From JBLNDG01 sp050261415 (lineage in GTDB: Bacteria > Bacillota > Clostridia > Lutisporales > Lutisporaceae): a stretch of 64,000 nt of DNA. Within the stretch, counting starts at the first letter, position 1; each line of letters opens with the position of its first letter. Where the stretch lies: contig JBLNDG010000061.1 in NCBI GenBank assembly GCA_050261415.1, positions 13,009 to 77,008 on the forward strand. Reading direction: 5' to 3'. Made by a program: the position numbers and the translations under genes. Positions 28,693-39,000 of this stretch are shown in pieces. The notes beneath the pieces are model-generated. The model saw nothing but the letters and a program-made list of their open reading frames with translations. It was not told the origin of the DNA and did no database searches.

Positions 28693-29559
28693 ATGAATTT
28701 TTTAATAGTTACAGGTTTGTCAGGTGCGGGGAAAAGCCAATCAATAAATTTTCTCGAGGATTTGGGGTATTTTTGCGTTGATAATTTACCGCCTGCTTTG
28801 ATTGTCAAATTCGCCGAGATGTGCTCCTTAAGCGGTGGAGCTATTGATAAGGTGGCTATTGTCATTGATATAAGGGGAGGACGGTTCTTTGACCAGCTTT
28901 TTTCCAATCTTGAAGAGCTTAAAGAATCGGGACATACGTATGATATACTTTTTCTTGAAGCTTCAGATGAAACACTTATTAAAAGGTTCAAATCCAGCAG
29001 AAGGAAGCATCCTCTTGCTGCGGACGGACGAATTGTCAAAGGCATAAAAGCTGAAAGAAGAAGGCTTGAGGAAATAAAATCAAAAGCTACTAATATAATA
29101 GATACTACCAATATGAGTCCTGCAGAGTTCAAAGAAGAAATTGTGCACCTCTTCGTTGAGGGCGGGAAATCTGAGGGGCTGATAATAAGTGTGTTATCCT
29201 TTGGTTTTAAATATGGTATACCTCTAGATTCAGACATGGTGTTTGATGTAAGATTTCTTCCCAATCCCTATTATGTTGAATCCCTAAAAAAATTCAGCGG
29301 AGCGGACGAAGGTGTGAAGAACTACGTGATGCAGTGGCCGGCAGCGGTCGAGTTCATGAACAAGTTGACAAACATGGTAGAGTTTCTGATTCCCCACTTT
29401 ATAAAGGAGGGAAAATCGCAGCTTGTAATTGCCATAGGCTGTACAGGCGGAAGGCATCGTTCCGTAACAATGGCCAATATGCTGAGCCAAAAATTAAAGG
29501 AGAATAACCATAGGGTTATAACTGAACACAGGGATATAGAAGAGGAGCAGTACAGATAG
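28693..29559 (+). CDS. rapZ: RNase adapter/nucleotide-binding protein RapZ (YvcJ)
   Basis: 288 residues. N-terminal P-loop GLSGAGKSQ (about residue 8) and the conserved C-terminal block [11 protein letters not shown]. In E. coli RapZ senses glucosamine-6-phosphate and controls cell-wall precursor supply through small RNAs; in B. subtilis YvcJ is a nucleotide-binding protein affecting competence. GGGAGG precedes ATG 28693. It heads the conserved rapZ-yvcK-whiA cluster. Confidence 0.95.
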   Translation: MNFLIVTGLSGAGKSQSINFLEDLGYFCVDNLPPALIVKFAEMCSLSGGAIDKVAIVIDIRGGRFFDQLFSNLEELKESGHTYDILFLEASDETLIKRFKSSRRKHPLAADGRIVKGIKAERRRLEEIKSKATNIIDTTNMSPAEFKEEIVHLFVEGGKSEGLIISVLSFGFKYGIPLDSDMVFDVRFLPNPYYVESLKKFSGADEGVKNYVMQWPAAVEFMNKLTNMVEFLIPHFIKEGKSQLVIAIGCTGGRHRSVTMANMLSQKLKENNHRVITEHRDIEEEQYR

Positions 29560-29636
29560 AAATATTTTGTGAAACATAATATTTGCGGAACTCGTATTAA
29601 ATGATGGAGGGGAAATCAGTTGTAGGGGGGTTATAC

Positions 29637-30737
29637 TTGATAAACAATTCTTTAAAGGATCTATTTCACGGGAAGGGAATATTCTCAGGAGGTCCTAAAG
29701 TTGTTGCAATAGGCGGCGGTACCGGGCTTTCCGTACTTCTTAGAGGCATAAAGAGGTATACATCCGATATAACTGCAATTGTTACCGTATCAGATGACGG
29801 CGGCGGTTCCGGAGCTCTGAGGGAGGACATGGGAATACTACCCCCAGGGGATATAAGAAATTGTATTGTTGCTCTCGCAAACACAGAACCGATAATGGAG
29901 CAGCTGATGCAGTACAGGTTTGCTGAAGGGAAGCTCAAGGGGCAGAGCTTTGGGAACCTTTTTATCGCAGCGATGAATGATATATGCGGGAGTTTTGACG
30001 GTGCAGTAAAAGAAGTGAGCAATGTACTTGCCGTAACCGGGAAAGTACTGCCTGTTACTCTTGATGATGTAGTGCTGTATGCAGAACTTGAGGATGGGAC
30101 TGTCATAAGAGGGGAGTCCCAGATACCAATAAAGCAGCAGGCAGCAAACAAAAAAATAAAGAGGGTATTTACAAAGCCGAGCAATTGCAAACCTATGCCT
30201 GAGGCATTGAAGGAAATACGGGATGCAGATTTGATAATCCTTGGGCCTGGCAGTTTGTATACAAGTATAATTCCGAATTTGCTTGTAAGAAACATGGTAA
30301 AGGCTATCAACAGCTCTGACGCTTTGAAAATATATGTCAGCAATATCATGACACAACAGGGGGAAACCATTGGCTACAGCCTTTCAGAACATTTAAAGGC
30401 TATAAATGAGCATACCGACAATCTATCGATTGACTATGCCATTGCCAATACAGGGAGGATTCCGGACTATCTGTTGGAGAAATACAGGACCGAAAATGCC
30501 GCACCGGTTGCAATAGATTATGATATAATAAAGGGCATGGGTGTAAAGGTTATAAAAGGTGATTTTATAAGTATTTCCAACGGTTACCTGCGGCACAACT
30601 TCAACGAGCTGGCCAAGCAGATTTTCAGGGTTCTGAATGAGGAAAAGCTGCACAAAGATAAAAAAAGATTATTAGATTATTATTATATAAACGGCAAATT
30701 GAAAAAAAGCAAAAAGAATAACGGAGGAGAGATATAA
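29637..30737 (+). CDS. yvcK: YvcK/CofD-like gluconeogenesis and morphogenesis factor
   Basis: 366 residues of the CofD-like fold: IGGGTGLSVLLRG, VSDDGGGSGALRE, PPGDIRNCIVALA and ILGPGSLYTSIIPNLL. YvcK binds UDP-sugars and is needed for cell-wall synthesis under gluconeogenic growth in B. subtilis. The start is ambiguous: TTG 29637 has a GGGGGG site six bases upstream, while ATG 29601 has none, so the shorter form is chosen. It shows the expected order after rapZ. Confidence 0.92.
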   Translation: MINNSLKDLFHGKGIFSGGPKVVAIGGGTGLSVLLRGIKRYTSDITAIVTVSDDGGGSGALREDMGILPPGDIRNCIVALANTEPIMEQLMQYRFAEGKLKGQSFGNLFIAAMNDICGSFDGAVKEVSNVLAVTGKVLPVTLDDVVLYAELEDGTVIRGESQIPIKQQAANKKIKRVFTKPSNCKPMPEALKEIRDADLIILGPGSLYTSIIPNLLVRNMVKAINSSDALKIYVSNIMTQQGETIGYSLSEHLKAINEHTDNLSIDYAIANTGRIPDYLLEKYRTENAAPVAIDYDIIKGMGVKVIKGDFISISNGYLRHNFNELAKQIFRVLNEEKLHKDKKRLLDYYYINGKLKKSKKNNGGEI

Positions 30738-31262
30738 TTGGACGAGAACGTAAAAAAAGAGGTAGTATCGTGGATAAAGCTTATTGTTTCCGCGTTTGTA
30801 ATTGCTTTTATATTAAAGACCTATGTTTTCCAGATAGCATTAGTTAACCAGATATCTATGGAGCCTACTCTCCACGAGGGACAACTGCTAATCATAGCAA
30901 AGGTGAACTATCTCTTCGGAGATCCCCAGAGGGGGGATATTGTGGTACTGAAGGACCAGACCGAGAATAAATACCTGATAAAGAGAACAATCGGACTTCC
31001 GGGAGAAGTCATAGATATAAAGGATTACAAAGTATACATAAATGATAAGGAGTTAAGCCCTGACTATACTGATGCCCCAACTGAGGATAACGGTTTTACA
31101 AGGTCGAAGGTGCCTGCAAACAGTTATTTTGTCATGGGTGATAACAGGGAGCACAGCAGGGACAGCCGTTCTGATACGGTGGGCTTTGTAGACAGAAAGA
31201 ACATTGTGGGCAGAGCAGTATTCAGAATTTGGCCCCTTAATAAAATAGGGATTGTCAGATAA
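30738..31262 (+). CDS. lepB: Signal peptidase I
   Basis: 174-residue type I signal peptidase with one N-terminal membrane anchor (about 12-32). Catalytic Ser40 in NQISMEPT, catalytic Lys82 in YLIKRTIG, and the conserved MGDNREHSRDSR box near the C-terminus. It cleaves signal peptides of exported proteins. It starts with TTG directly after yvcK (GGAGGAG site). Its insertion between yvcK and whiA departs from the usual compact cluster. Confidence 0.95.
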   Translation: MDENVKKEVVSWIKLIVSAFVIAFILKTYVFQIALVNQISMEPTLHEGQLLIIAKVNYLFGDPQRGDIVVLKDQTENKYLIKRTIGLPGEVIDIKDYKVYINDKELSPDYTDAPTEDNGFTRSKVPANSYFVMGDNREHSRDSRSDTVGFVDRKNIVGRAVFRIWPLNKIGIVR

Positions 31263-31274
31263 AGAGGTGCGCTT

Positions 31275-32231
31275 ATGACCTTTTCCTCCATTACTAAAAA
31301 TGAGATAACCAAAGTACCGGTAACAAGCAGGTGCTGTCAGCTTGCAGAGCTGTCGGCACTTCTTAAGATGACTGGAACGATCAGGATACACGGGGTTAAC
31401 AATTTTGGAATCAGACTTTCAACAGAGAATGCATCTATTGCAAGGATGATTTTTTCTCTTTTAAAATCCTGCTTTGAGATAAACACCAAGGTTGTTGTAA
31501 GGAAAAACGAACACCTTAAGAAGAATAACAATTATACTTTATATATTGACTCCGATATGGGTTCCAAGGAAGTCCTGAAAGCTGCAGGCATTCTTCAGGA
31601 GGGCGAAAAAGGGATAAAGCTCAACCATAAGCTGCCCCATCACCTGATAAAGAAAGCATGCTGCAAAAAGGCATATATGAGAGGTATCTTTTTGGGTGGG
31701 GGATCAATAAGCGACCCCGAAAAGACGTATCATCTTGAGATAGTAACAAATAACGAAGATTTTGCCGAAGATCTAAAGGAGCTTTTGAATTCTTTTGAGC
31801 TTGGGGCCAAAGTGGTAATAAGAAAAGGAAACTATGTGGTGTATATAAAGGAAGGTGAACACATAGTAGATTTTCTGAACATAATAGGAGCTCACAATGC
31901 TCTGCTCAGTCTTGAAAATGTAAGAATATACAAGGAAATGCGCAACAATGTAAACAGGATAGTAAACTGTGAAACTGCCAATCTTGATAAAACGCTGAAT
32001 GCAGCTATGAGGCAGATTGAAAATATCAGGTTCATAAAAAATACAATCGGGCTCTTGAAGCTCCCTAAAAGCCTTTCGGAGATTGCGGAGCTGAGACTCA
32101 AGTATAAGGAGGCGAGCCTTAAGGAGCTCGGAGAAATGATGAACCCGCCTGTAGGCAAATCCGGAGTAAACCACAGACTTAGAAAGCTTGACCAGATTGC
32201 CGAGTCTATAAGAAGCAAGCATAAGGAATAA
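31275..32231 (+). CDS. whiA: DNA-binding protein WhiA
   Basis: 318 residues: an N-terminal LAGLIDADG-homing-endonuclease-like domain (AYMRGIFLGGGSI) without nuclease function and a C-terminal helix-turn-helix (ASLKELGEMMNPPVGKSGVN). WhiA influences division and chromosome segregation in Firmicutes and sporulation in Streptomyces. AAAGAGGTG precedes the ATG. Last gene of the rapZ-yvcK-lepB-whiA run. Confidence 0.95.
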   Translation: MTFSSITKNEITKVPVTSRCCQLAELSALLKMTGTIRIHGVNNFGIRLSTENASIARMIFSLLKSCFEINTKVVVRKNEHLKKNNNYTLYIDSDMGSKEVLKAAGILQEGEKGIKLNHKLPHHLIKKACCKKAYMRGIFLGGGSISDPEKTYHLEIVTNNEDFAEDLKELLNSFELGAKVVIRKGNYVVYIKEGEHIVDFLNIIGAHNALLSLENVRIYKEMRNNVNRIVNCETANLDKTLNAAMRQIENIRFIKNTIGLLKLPKSLSEIAELRLKYKEASLKELGEMMNPPVGKSGVNHRLRKLDQIAESIRSKHKE

Positions 32232-32322
32232 ATATACACAAGCTTTTCCAGTTGTGTTATAATTATATATTAAGAATAAACGCGGTGTTTAGTGGGACAA
32301 GCTATCAATCGGGGGGTATAAT

Positions 32323-33390
32323 ATGAGAAAGATTCTGGTTGATAAAGTGAAGGAAGGTATGGTCCTTGCAAAGACAATCTATAGCTATGATGGGAATATT
32401 CTATTAAATGCCGGTATCGTTTTGAAGAAGTCCTATCTGCAGAAGTTCAAGGAATTGGGAATATGTGAAATTTACGTGGACGATGAAATCAGTCATGACA
32501 TAGTAGTTGATGATGTTGTATCGGAAGAGACAAGATTCGAAGCCCGTATATCCATAAAAAATGCAATGGATAGCATTCGATACGGAAACTCTTTGGATGT
32601 AAAGCCTATCAGGAACAGTGTAGGGAAAATGATTGATGAGCTTATGAACGTTAAGGACACCATGGTTAATTTGCAGGATATAAAAAGCACTGACCAGTAC
32701 ACATTCAGCCACAGTGTTAATGTATGTGTACTGTCATTGATAACAGGAATATCAATGAACTATGATGAGGGGAAGCTCAAGGAACTTGGAATCGGGGCAA
32801 TGCTGCATGATGTAGGAAAAGTAAGGATACCCACAGAGATACTAAACAAACCGGGCAGCCTTACCGCAGAAGAATTTGAGATTGTAAAAAAACATACGAG
32901 CATAGGCTATGAGCTTTTGAAAAAGAGTAAGGAACTCAGTACGTATGCCAGCTATATCGCACTTGCACACCATGAAAGATATGATGGGGAGGGGTATCCC
33001 CTAGGGCTTAGGGGTGAAGAGATACATGAGCTTGCAAGAATAGTATCCATAGCTGATGTTTACGATGCCCTGACCTCGGATAGAGTATATAAAAAGAGGA
33101 TAAATGTAAACGAGGCGGTTGAATACCTTATAGGTATGGGAGATCACCAGTTTGATTACAGTATTGTAAGGAAATTTATTGAGCATATCACTATTTATCC
33201 ACCAGGTACCTGTGTACTTTTGAATGATGGCGAGAAAGCCATAGTTGTCGACGTGAACAAAAAATATCCCAACCGGCCGATTATAAGGATACTCATAGAC
33301 AAGGAGGGTATAGCGCCAAAAGATCCGATTGAGATAGACCTTACTAAGAACAATTCATTGATAATAACTGAAATAATTGAGGACATATAG
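32323..33390 (+). CDS. HD-GYP domain cyclic-di-GMP phosphodiesterase
   Basis: 355 residues. A ~100-residue N-terminal region precedes an HD-GYP domain with MLHDVGK (about 160) and HHERYDGEGYP (about 220), the two signatures of cyclic-di-GMP hydrolases. The C-terminal ~60 residues resemble the small PilZ-like/DUF3391-type extension seen in such proteins, but this is not certain. A GGGGGG site precedes the ATG. The neighbouring glucokinase gene overlaps nothing, and the two may be co-transcribed. Confidence 0.85.
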   Translation: MRKILVDKVKEGMVLAKTIYSYDGNILLNAGIVLKKSYLQKFKELGICEIYVDDEISHDIVVDDVVSEETRFEARISIKNAMDSIRYGNSLDVKPIRNSVGKMIDELMNVKDTMVNLQDIKSTDQYTFSHSVNVCVLSLITGISMNYDEGKLKELGIGAMLHDVGKVRIPTEILNKPGSLTAEEFEIVKKHTSIGYELLKKSKELSTYASYIALAHHERYDGEGYPLGLRGEEIHELARIVSIADVYDALTSDRVYKKRINVNEAVEYLIGMGDHQFDYSIVRKFIEHITIYPPGTCVLLNDGEKAIVVDVNKKYPNRPIIRILIDKEGIAPKDPIEIDLTKNNSLIITEIIEDI

Positions 33391-33427
33391 GAATAATATA
33401 GACAATAACACTATTGGAGGTGTACTA

Positions 33428-34381
33428 ATGCTTGTTGGAATAGACTTGGGAGGGACAGCCGTCAAAGCCGGTCTTGTAGACAGGAAAGGGAATATACTTG
33501 CCCAATCCTCTATAGAAACCGGGGTAGGACGTGACTACAGGCTGATAGTTGCAGATATGGAGAGGCAGATAGAGGATTTGGTACAAGGCTGTGGAAAAGA
33601 TATAAAGGATATCGAATCCATTGGTATAGGAGCTCCCGGGCTCATGAATTATGACAGCGGTTACGTAATATATTGTACAAACCTCTTTTGGAATAACATT
33701 CCTTTAGGAGTAGAGCTTCAGAAATATTTCAAGAAGCCTGTGTACTTGGAAAACGATGCAACTGTGGCCGGACTGGCAGAAAGCCTTTTCGGCTCTACAA
33801 AGAATGTTCCCAATTCTGTTTTTTTAACAATTGGAACAGGTATTGGTGCAGGGATTATTATCGACAATAGAATTTACAGCGGTAGCCATTTTGCCGGTTC
33901 TGAGATAGGCCACATGATAGTGGGTGAAAACTTCTACACATGCAATTGCGGTAACAACGGATGCCTGGAAACCTTTGCATCGGCTACCGGAATGATAAAA
34001 TATGTGTGCCATAGGCTTAAAGGAGAGAAGTTGAAGTCATTAATCCCGGAAAAAGCAGGACACAAGATGGAAAACATCAATGCAAAGCTGATATTTGATT
34101 CTGCCAGGGAAGGGGATCAATTGGCAGAAGATGCTGTGGACAGGATGATAAAATATCTTTCCATAGGGATAATAAACATAAGTAATATACTTGACCCTGA
34201 TATAATCGCTATAGGCGGCGGAGTTTCAAAAGCCGGAGACTTCCTCATTGAGCGGTTGAAAGAGGAAACCAGCAAAATGTATTTTACCCCTAATATCAAG
34301 TATGGGGATATCGTTCTTGCGCAGCTCGGCAATGAAGCAGGAATAATAGGGGCTGCTTTTCTGGGACAGGATATGAAATAG
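33428..34381 (+). CDS. glcK: ROK-family glucokinase
   Basis: 317 residues. N-terminal phosphate-binding GIDLGGTAVKAG, the ENDATVAGLAE block with the catalytic Asp, the ROK zinc motif CNCGNNGCLE and the helix after it. It phosphorylates glucose for glycolysis. ATG 33428 has TTGGAGG upstream; the longer frame from 33377 overlaps the preceding gene without a site. It is followed by pgi, giving the first two steps of glycolysis in order. Confidence 0.92.
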   Translation: MLVGIDLGGTAVKAGLVDRKGNILAQSSIETGVGRDYRLIVADMERQIEDLVQGCGKDIKDIESIGIGAPGLMNYDSGYVIYCTNLFWNNIPLGVELQKYFKKPVYLENDATVAGLAESLFGSTKNVPNSVFLTIGTGIGAGIIIDNRIYSGSHFAGSEIGHMIVGENFYTCNCGNNGCLETFASATGMIKYVCHRLKGEKLKSLIPEKAGHKMENINAKLIFDSAREGDQLAEDAVDRMIKYLSIGIINISNILDPDIIAIGGGVSKAGDFLIERLKEETSKMYFTPNIKYGDIVLAQLGNEAGIIGAAFLGQDMK

Positions 34382-34385
34382 TTGA

Positions 34386-34411
34386 AGATAGTGGAAACAC
34401 TATCTTTTTAG
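34386..34411 (+). terminator. Intrinsic terminator after glcK
   Basis: AGATAGTG-GAAA-CACTATCT followed by TTTTTA. Confidence 0.88.
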
Positions 34412-34560
34412 CATATATGGGCAGCTTTAGAGCTTATTACAAAATTTACTGTGAAATTTTTTTATGGAATTCTTAATATATAATCAGTATAATAATTTTG
34501 AATAATATAAATATAATAGTACTTTATTAATTGTACATAACTTGTGGTGGAGGCGGAAGT

Positions 34561-35907
34561 ATGAAAAAGCTTACCTTTGACTATTCAAATTCCATGGTCA
34601 GGGATCATGAAATAGCCTACTTGACTGAGCAGGTAAAGCTTGCTCACAATATGCTGCATGGCAAAACCGGAGCAGGAAATGATTTTGCCGGCTGGGTAGA
34701 TTATCCTAATAACTATGACAGGGATGAATTTGAGAGGATATTGAAGGCTGCCCGGAGGATAAGGGAGAACTCAGATGTGCTTCTTGTTATTGGAATAGGA
34801 GGTTCCTACCTTGGGGCAAGGGCTGCTGTTGAAATGCTCGGGCATTCCTTCCATAACCTGCTGCCGAAGGATAAAAGAAAAGCCCCGGAAATATATTTCC
34901 TAGGAAACAATATAAGCGGAACATATTTTAAGCACCTGATGGATGCAATAGAAGGGAAAAGCGTCAGCGCGTGTGTTATATCAAAATCAGGCACAACTAC
35001 CGAACCGGCAATAGCTTTCAGGTTTATAAAGTCATACATGGAGAAAAAGTACGGCAGGGATGGGGCGGCTAAAAGGATTTTTGTCATTACGGATGCATCG
35101 AGGGGAGCATTGAAAAAGCTTGCAGTATCTGAGGGTTATGAGTCTTTCATAATAGCTGACGATATAGGGGGCAGGTATTCGGTGCTTACACCCGTGGGAC
35201 TGCTGCCAATAGCAGCAGCTGGAATTGATGTAAACAGTATGCTTGAAGGCGCAAGGGATGCCTGGAATGAATACAATGAGCCTGATATAGGGAAAAACGA
35301 ATGCTACCAGTACGCAGCTGTGCGTAACGCTTTAGGCAGAAAAGGAAAATCAATGGAAGTGCTGATAAATTATGAGCCGTCACTGCACTATTTCGCAGAG
35401 TGGTGGAAGCAGCTTTTTAGTGAAAGTGAAGGCAAGGATGGGAAAGGCATATTCCCCGCTTCCATGGATTTTTCGACCGACCTGCACTCCCTGGGACAGT
35501 TCCTGCAGGATGGAACAAGAAATATGTTTGAGACAATACTCAATATTGAAAAGCCCAAACAGGATATTGAAATAATCAATGATGAGGAAAACCTTGACGG
35601 TCTTAACTTTGTAAGTGGTAGAACAATGGATTTTGTAAACAAGAAGGCATACCAGGGGACAATGCTTGCACATATGGATGGCGGCGTGCCGATAAACATC
35701 CTCAACATACCTGAAGTCAGTGAATATTATTTCGGGAAAACGGTATATTTCCTTGAAAAGGCTTGTGGTATAAGCGGTTACCTGCTTGGGGTAAACCCCT
35801 TCGATCAACCGGGGGTTGAGGAATATAAAAAGAACATGTTCGCATTGCTGGGAAAACCGGGGTACGAAAAATTGAGCGAAGAATTAAAAAGCAGGCTTAA
35901 AGGTTAA
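34561..35907 (+). CDS. pgi: Glucose-6-phosphate isomerase
   Basis: 448 residues, the short bacterial type. Active-site motifs: [11 protein letters not shown] (about 80), [10 protein letters not shown] (about 142), [14 protein letters not shown] and the C-terminal [10 protein letters not shown] block with the catalytic Lys. Interconverts glucose-6-P and fructose-6-P. ATG 34561 follows GGTGGAGGCGG. The 179-base gap upstream holds the glcK terminator and an AT-rich promoter region. Confidence 0.97.
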   Translation: MKKLTFDYSNSMVRDHEIAYLTEQVKLAHNMLHGKTGAGNDFAGWVDYPNNYDRDEFERILKAARRIRENSDVLLVIGIGGSYLGARAAVEMLGHSFHNLLPKDKRKAPEIYFLGNNISGTYFKHLMDAIEGKSVSACVISKSGTTTEPAIAFRFIKSYMEKKYGRDGAAKRIFVITDASRGALKKLAVSEGYESFIIADDIGGRYSVLTPVGLLPIAAAGIDVNSMLEGARDAWNEYNEPDIGKNECYQYAAVRNALGRKGKSMEVLINYEPSLHYFAEWWKQLFSESEGKDGKGIFPASMDFSTDLHSLGQFLQDGTRNMFETILNIEKPKQDIEIINDEENLDGLNFVSGRTMDFVNKKAYQGTMLAHMDGGVPINILNIPEVSEYYFGKTVYFLEKACGISGYLLGVNPFDQPGVEEYKKNMFALLGKPGYEKLSEELKSRLKG

Positions 35908-35989
35908 AATGAATCTTGTTGAAGTAAAACCGGTTTTGTAATATCATAGAATATAGAAATTAACTTATTGAAATATGCTAATTTGATAA

Positions 35990-36013
35990 AACACATATGT
36001 TTTCATATGTGTT
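35990..36013 (+). promoter_or_regulatory. Perfect hairpin in the dnaE leader
   Basis: AACACATATG-TTTT-CATATGTGTT: a 10-bp stem and four-base loop, ending 22 bases before the dnaE start. No long T-run follows. It could be an operator or an RNA structure; function unknown. Confidence 0.6.
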
Positions 36014-36035
36014 GTTTTGTATGGGAGAGATTGCA

Positions 36036-39000
36036 ATGAGGAACTTTGCTCATCTACATGTTCATACGGAATACAGCCTTCTTGACGGAGCGGGAAGAGT
36101 GGAAGATTTGGTTGCCAAAGCAAAAGAACTGGGTATGGATTCTATTGCAATTACCGACCATGGTGTAATGTATGGAGTTGTAGATTTTTATAAACAAGCC
36201 CGGAAATATGGCATTAAACCCATAATAGGGTGTGAGGTTTATGTAGCTGCAAGAACAATGAAGGACAGGGACCCGAAGCTTGACAGCAACCAAAACCACC
36301 TGGTGCTTCTGGTAAAGGATGAGGAAGGCTACAGTAACCTGATAAAGCTGGTGTCATTGGGCTTTACGGAGGGTTTCTACTATAAGCCAAGGGTAGATGT
36401 CGATGCGCTGAAAAAATATTCAAAGGGGCTCATAGCTTTAAGTGCTTGTATTGCGGGAGAAATACCGATGCATATTCTGAACGGGAACTATGAAGCGGCT
36501 AAAAACGCAGCAATAAGGTTCAGGGAGATATTTGGGGAAGGTAACTTTTACCTGGAACTTCAGGATCACGGCATAAAGGAGCAAACACTGGTAAACCAGG
36601 AGGTCATAAAGCTGTCGAAGGAGACGGGAATACCTCTTGCAGCTACAAATGATATTCACTATGTGGAAAAAAAGGACGCGGTCGCTCAAGATATACTCCT
36701 ATGCATACAAACAGGTAAAAGTGTTGAGGATGAAGGCAGAATGAAGTTCCAGGGTGAAGAATTCTACCTGAAATCTCCTGATGAAATGTATGAGCTATTT
36801 AAATATGTGCCTGAGGCTTTGGAAAATACAGTTGTAATTGCAGAAAAGTGCAATATGGATTTCACTTTCGGACAGATCCATCTGCCTGCTTTTGAGGTTC
36901 CGGAGGGCTTTACTTCGGATACCTACATAAGAAAGCTTTGCTACGACGGCATGGAGAAAAGATACAGCAATATGACGGATGAAATAAAAGAGAGAGCGGA
37001 ATATGAACTGTCCGTTATTACAAAGATGGGATATTCCGACTACTATCTTATTGTCTGGGATTACGTAAGGTTTGCCAAAGAAAACGGAATTATGGTAGGG
37101 CCTGGAAGGGGCTCCGGGGCCGGAAGCCTTGTGGCTTATTGCATCGGCATAACAAATATAGATCCGATAAAATATAATCTCATTTTTGAAAGGTTTTTGA
37201 ACCCTGAGAGAATCAGTATGCCTGACTTCGACGTAGATTTCTGCTACGAAAGAAGGCAAGAAGTTATTGACTATGTAGTCAGGAAATACGGAAAAGACAG
37301 GGTTGCACAGATAGTAACCTTTGGAACAATGGCTGCAAGAGCGGCGATAAGGGATGTAGGGAGAGCCCTCAACATACCCTATGCACAGGTGGATTTAATA
37401 GCTAAAAAAATACCCTTTGAGTTGAAAATGACGATTGATAAAGCATTAGAAGTAAATCACGAGCTCAGAAAGCTTTATGAGGAAGATGAAAGTGCTAAGC
37501 ATCTGATAGATATGTCAAGGGCGGTAGAGGGCATGCCCAGACACTGCTCTACTCATGCTGCGGGGGTCGTGATTTCCAAGAAGGCAGTTACGGATTATGT
37601 GCCTTTGCAAACAAATGAGGATGTAATTACAACACAATTTACTATGGGAACCCTGGAAGAGCTGGGACTCTTAAAAATGGACTTCCTGGGGCTCCGAACA
37701 CTCACGGTTATAAGGGATGCTCTCGAGCTTATCAAGGAAAAGGGTGTAGAAGTACCGGATATGGATAAGCTGGACTATGAGGATGCAAATATATACAACA
37801 TGATTTCCCAGGGAGAAACGTACGGAGTATTCCAGATGGAAAGCTCGGGCATGACCCAGTTCATGAAGGAATTGAAGCCGAACTGCTTTGAAGATATAAT
37901 CGCAGGCGTCGCACTTTACAGGCCGGGACCGATGGATCAGATACCGAGGTATGTCAAAAGCAAGCATAACCCGGCTGAAGTGCACTACGTGCATCCGGCA
38001 CTTGAGCATATTCTGAACGTAACCTACGGCTGCATAATATATCAGGAGCAGGTTATGCAGATCGTGAGGGACCTTGGCGGCTATTCCATGGGCAGGTCGG
38101 ACCTTGTAAGAAGGGCAATGGGTAAGAAAAAGGCCGATGTAATGGCAAAAGAAAGAGAAAATTTCATTAACGGAATAGTTGACGAGAATGGAAATGTAAT
38201 AGTGGCAGGTTGCGTAAGGAACGGTATCCCGGCGAATGTTGCTGCTGATATTTTTGACGAGGTTGCAAAGTTTGCAGACTACGGCTTCAACAAGTCCCAC
38301 GCAGCTGCATATGCAATTGTGGCATACCAGACTGCATGGCTGAAATATTATTATCCTGTGGAGTTTAGTGCAGCGCTTATTACAAGCGTTATGGGAAGCA
38401 GCAAAAAGGTCGCTGAATATATACAACACTGTAAGAGCAAGAACATAGAAGTACTGCCGCCTGATATAAATGAAAGCAGCGTAAGCTTTACCGTGAAGGA
38501 GAACAAAATTAGATTCGGCCTGGCAGCAGTAAAAAATGTAGGTATTAGTGCCATTCTTTCAATAATAAAGGCTAGAAAGGAAAAAGGCCGGTTTGAAGGC
38601 TTGTATGATTTCCTTCAAAAAGTAGATACAAGTGTCATAAACAAGAGGACAGTTGAAAGCCTTATAAAATGCGGGGCTTTTGACGGATTTAAAGTATACA
38701 GGAGCAGTATGAACGCGGTATACGAAAAGCTTATGGATAGTATACATGAACAAAAGAAAAGCAATGTTGAGGGGCAGATTTCCATGTTTGACGGGATGGA
38801 CAGCAGTGAAACGGCAATGGGGGATGTGTACCCGAACATTGAAGAGTATCCGCAAAGAGCCTTGCTGGCGATGGAGAAGGATATGCTGGGGCTTTATATA
38901 AGCGGTCATCCATTGGAGGAATACAAGACAGAATTGGAAAACTGCGTATCCATAACTACTACAGAACTAATAAAGGATCCGGATACTGAAGAACAGGGAA

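Noticed and set aside
28617..29264. 215-codon open frame on the - strand across rapZ
   Set aside because: Fully antisense to conserved rapZ sequence; Ser/Leu-rich shadow composition.
32232..32322. Cyclic-di-GMP riboswitch before the HD-GYP gene
   Set aside because: The 90-base leader lacks the conserved GEMM core and is too short.
35988..36015. LexA box in the dnaE hairpin
   Set aside because: Only the central ACATATGT core fits; the outer CGAA and TTCG positions do not match.
37671..38429. 252-codon open frame on the - strand inside dnaE
   Set aside because: Shadow of a conserved polymerase gene; no ribosome-binding site and composition unlike a real protein.
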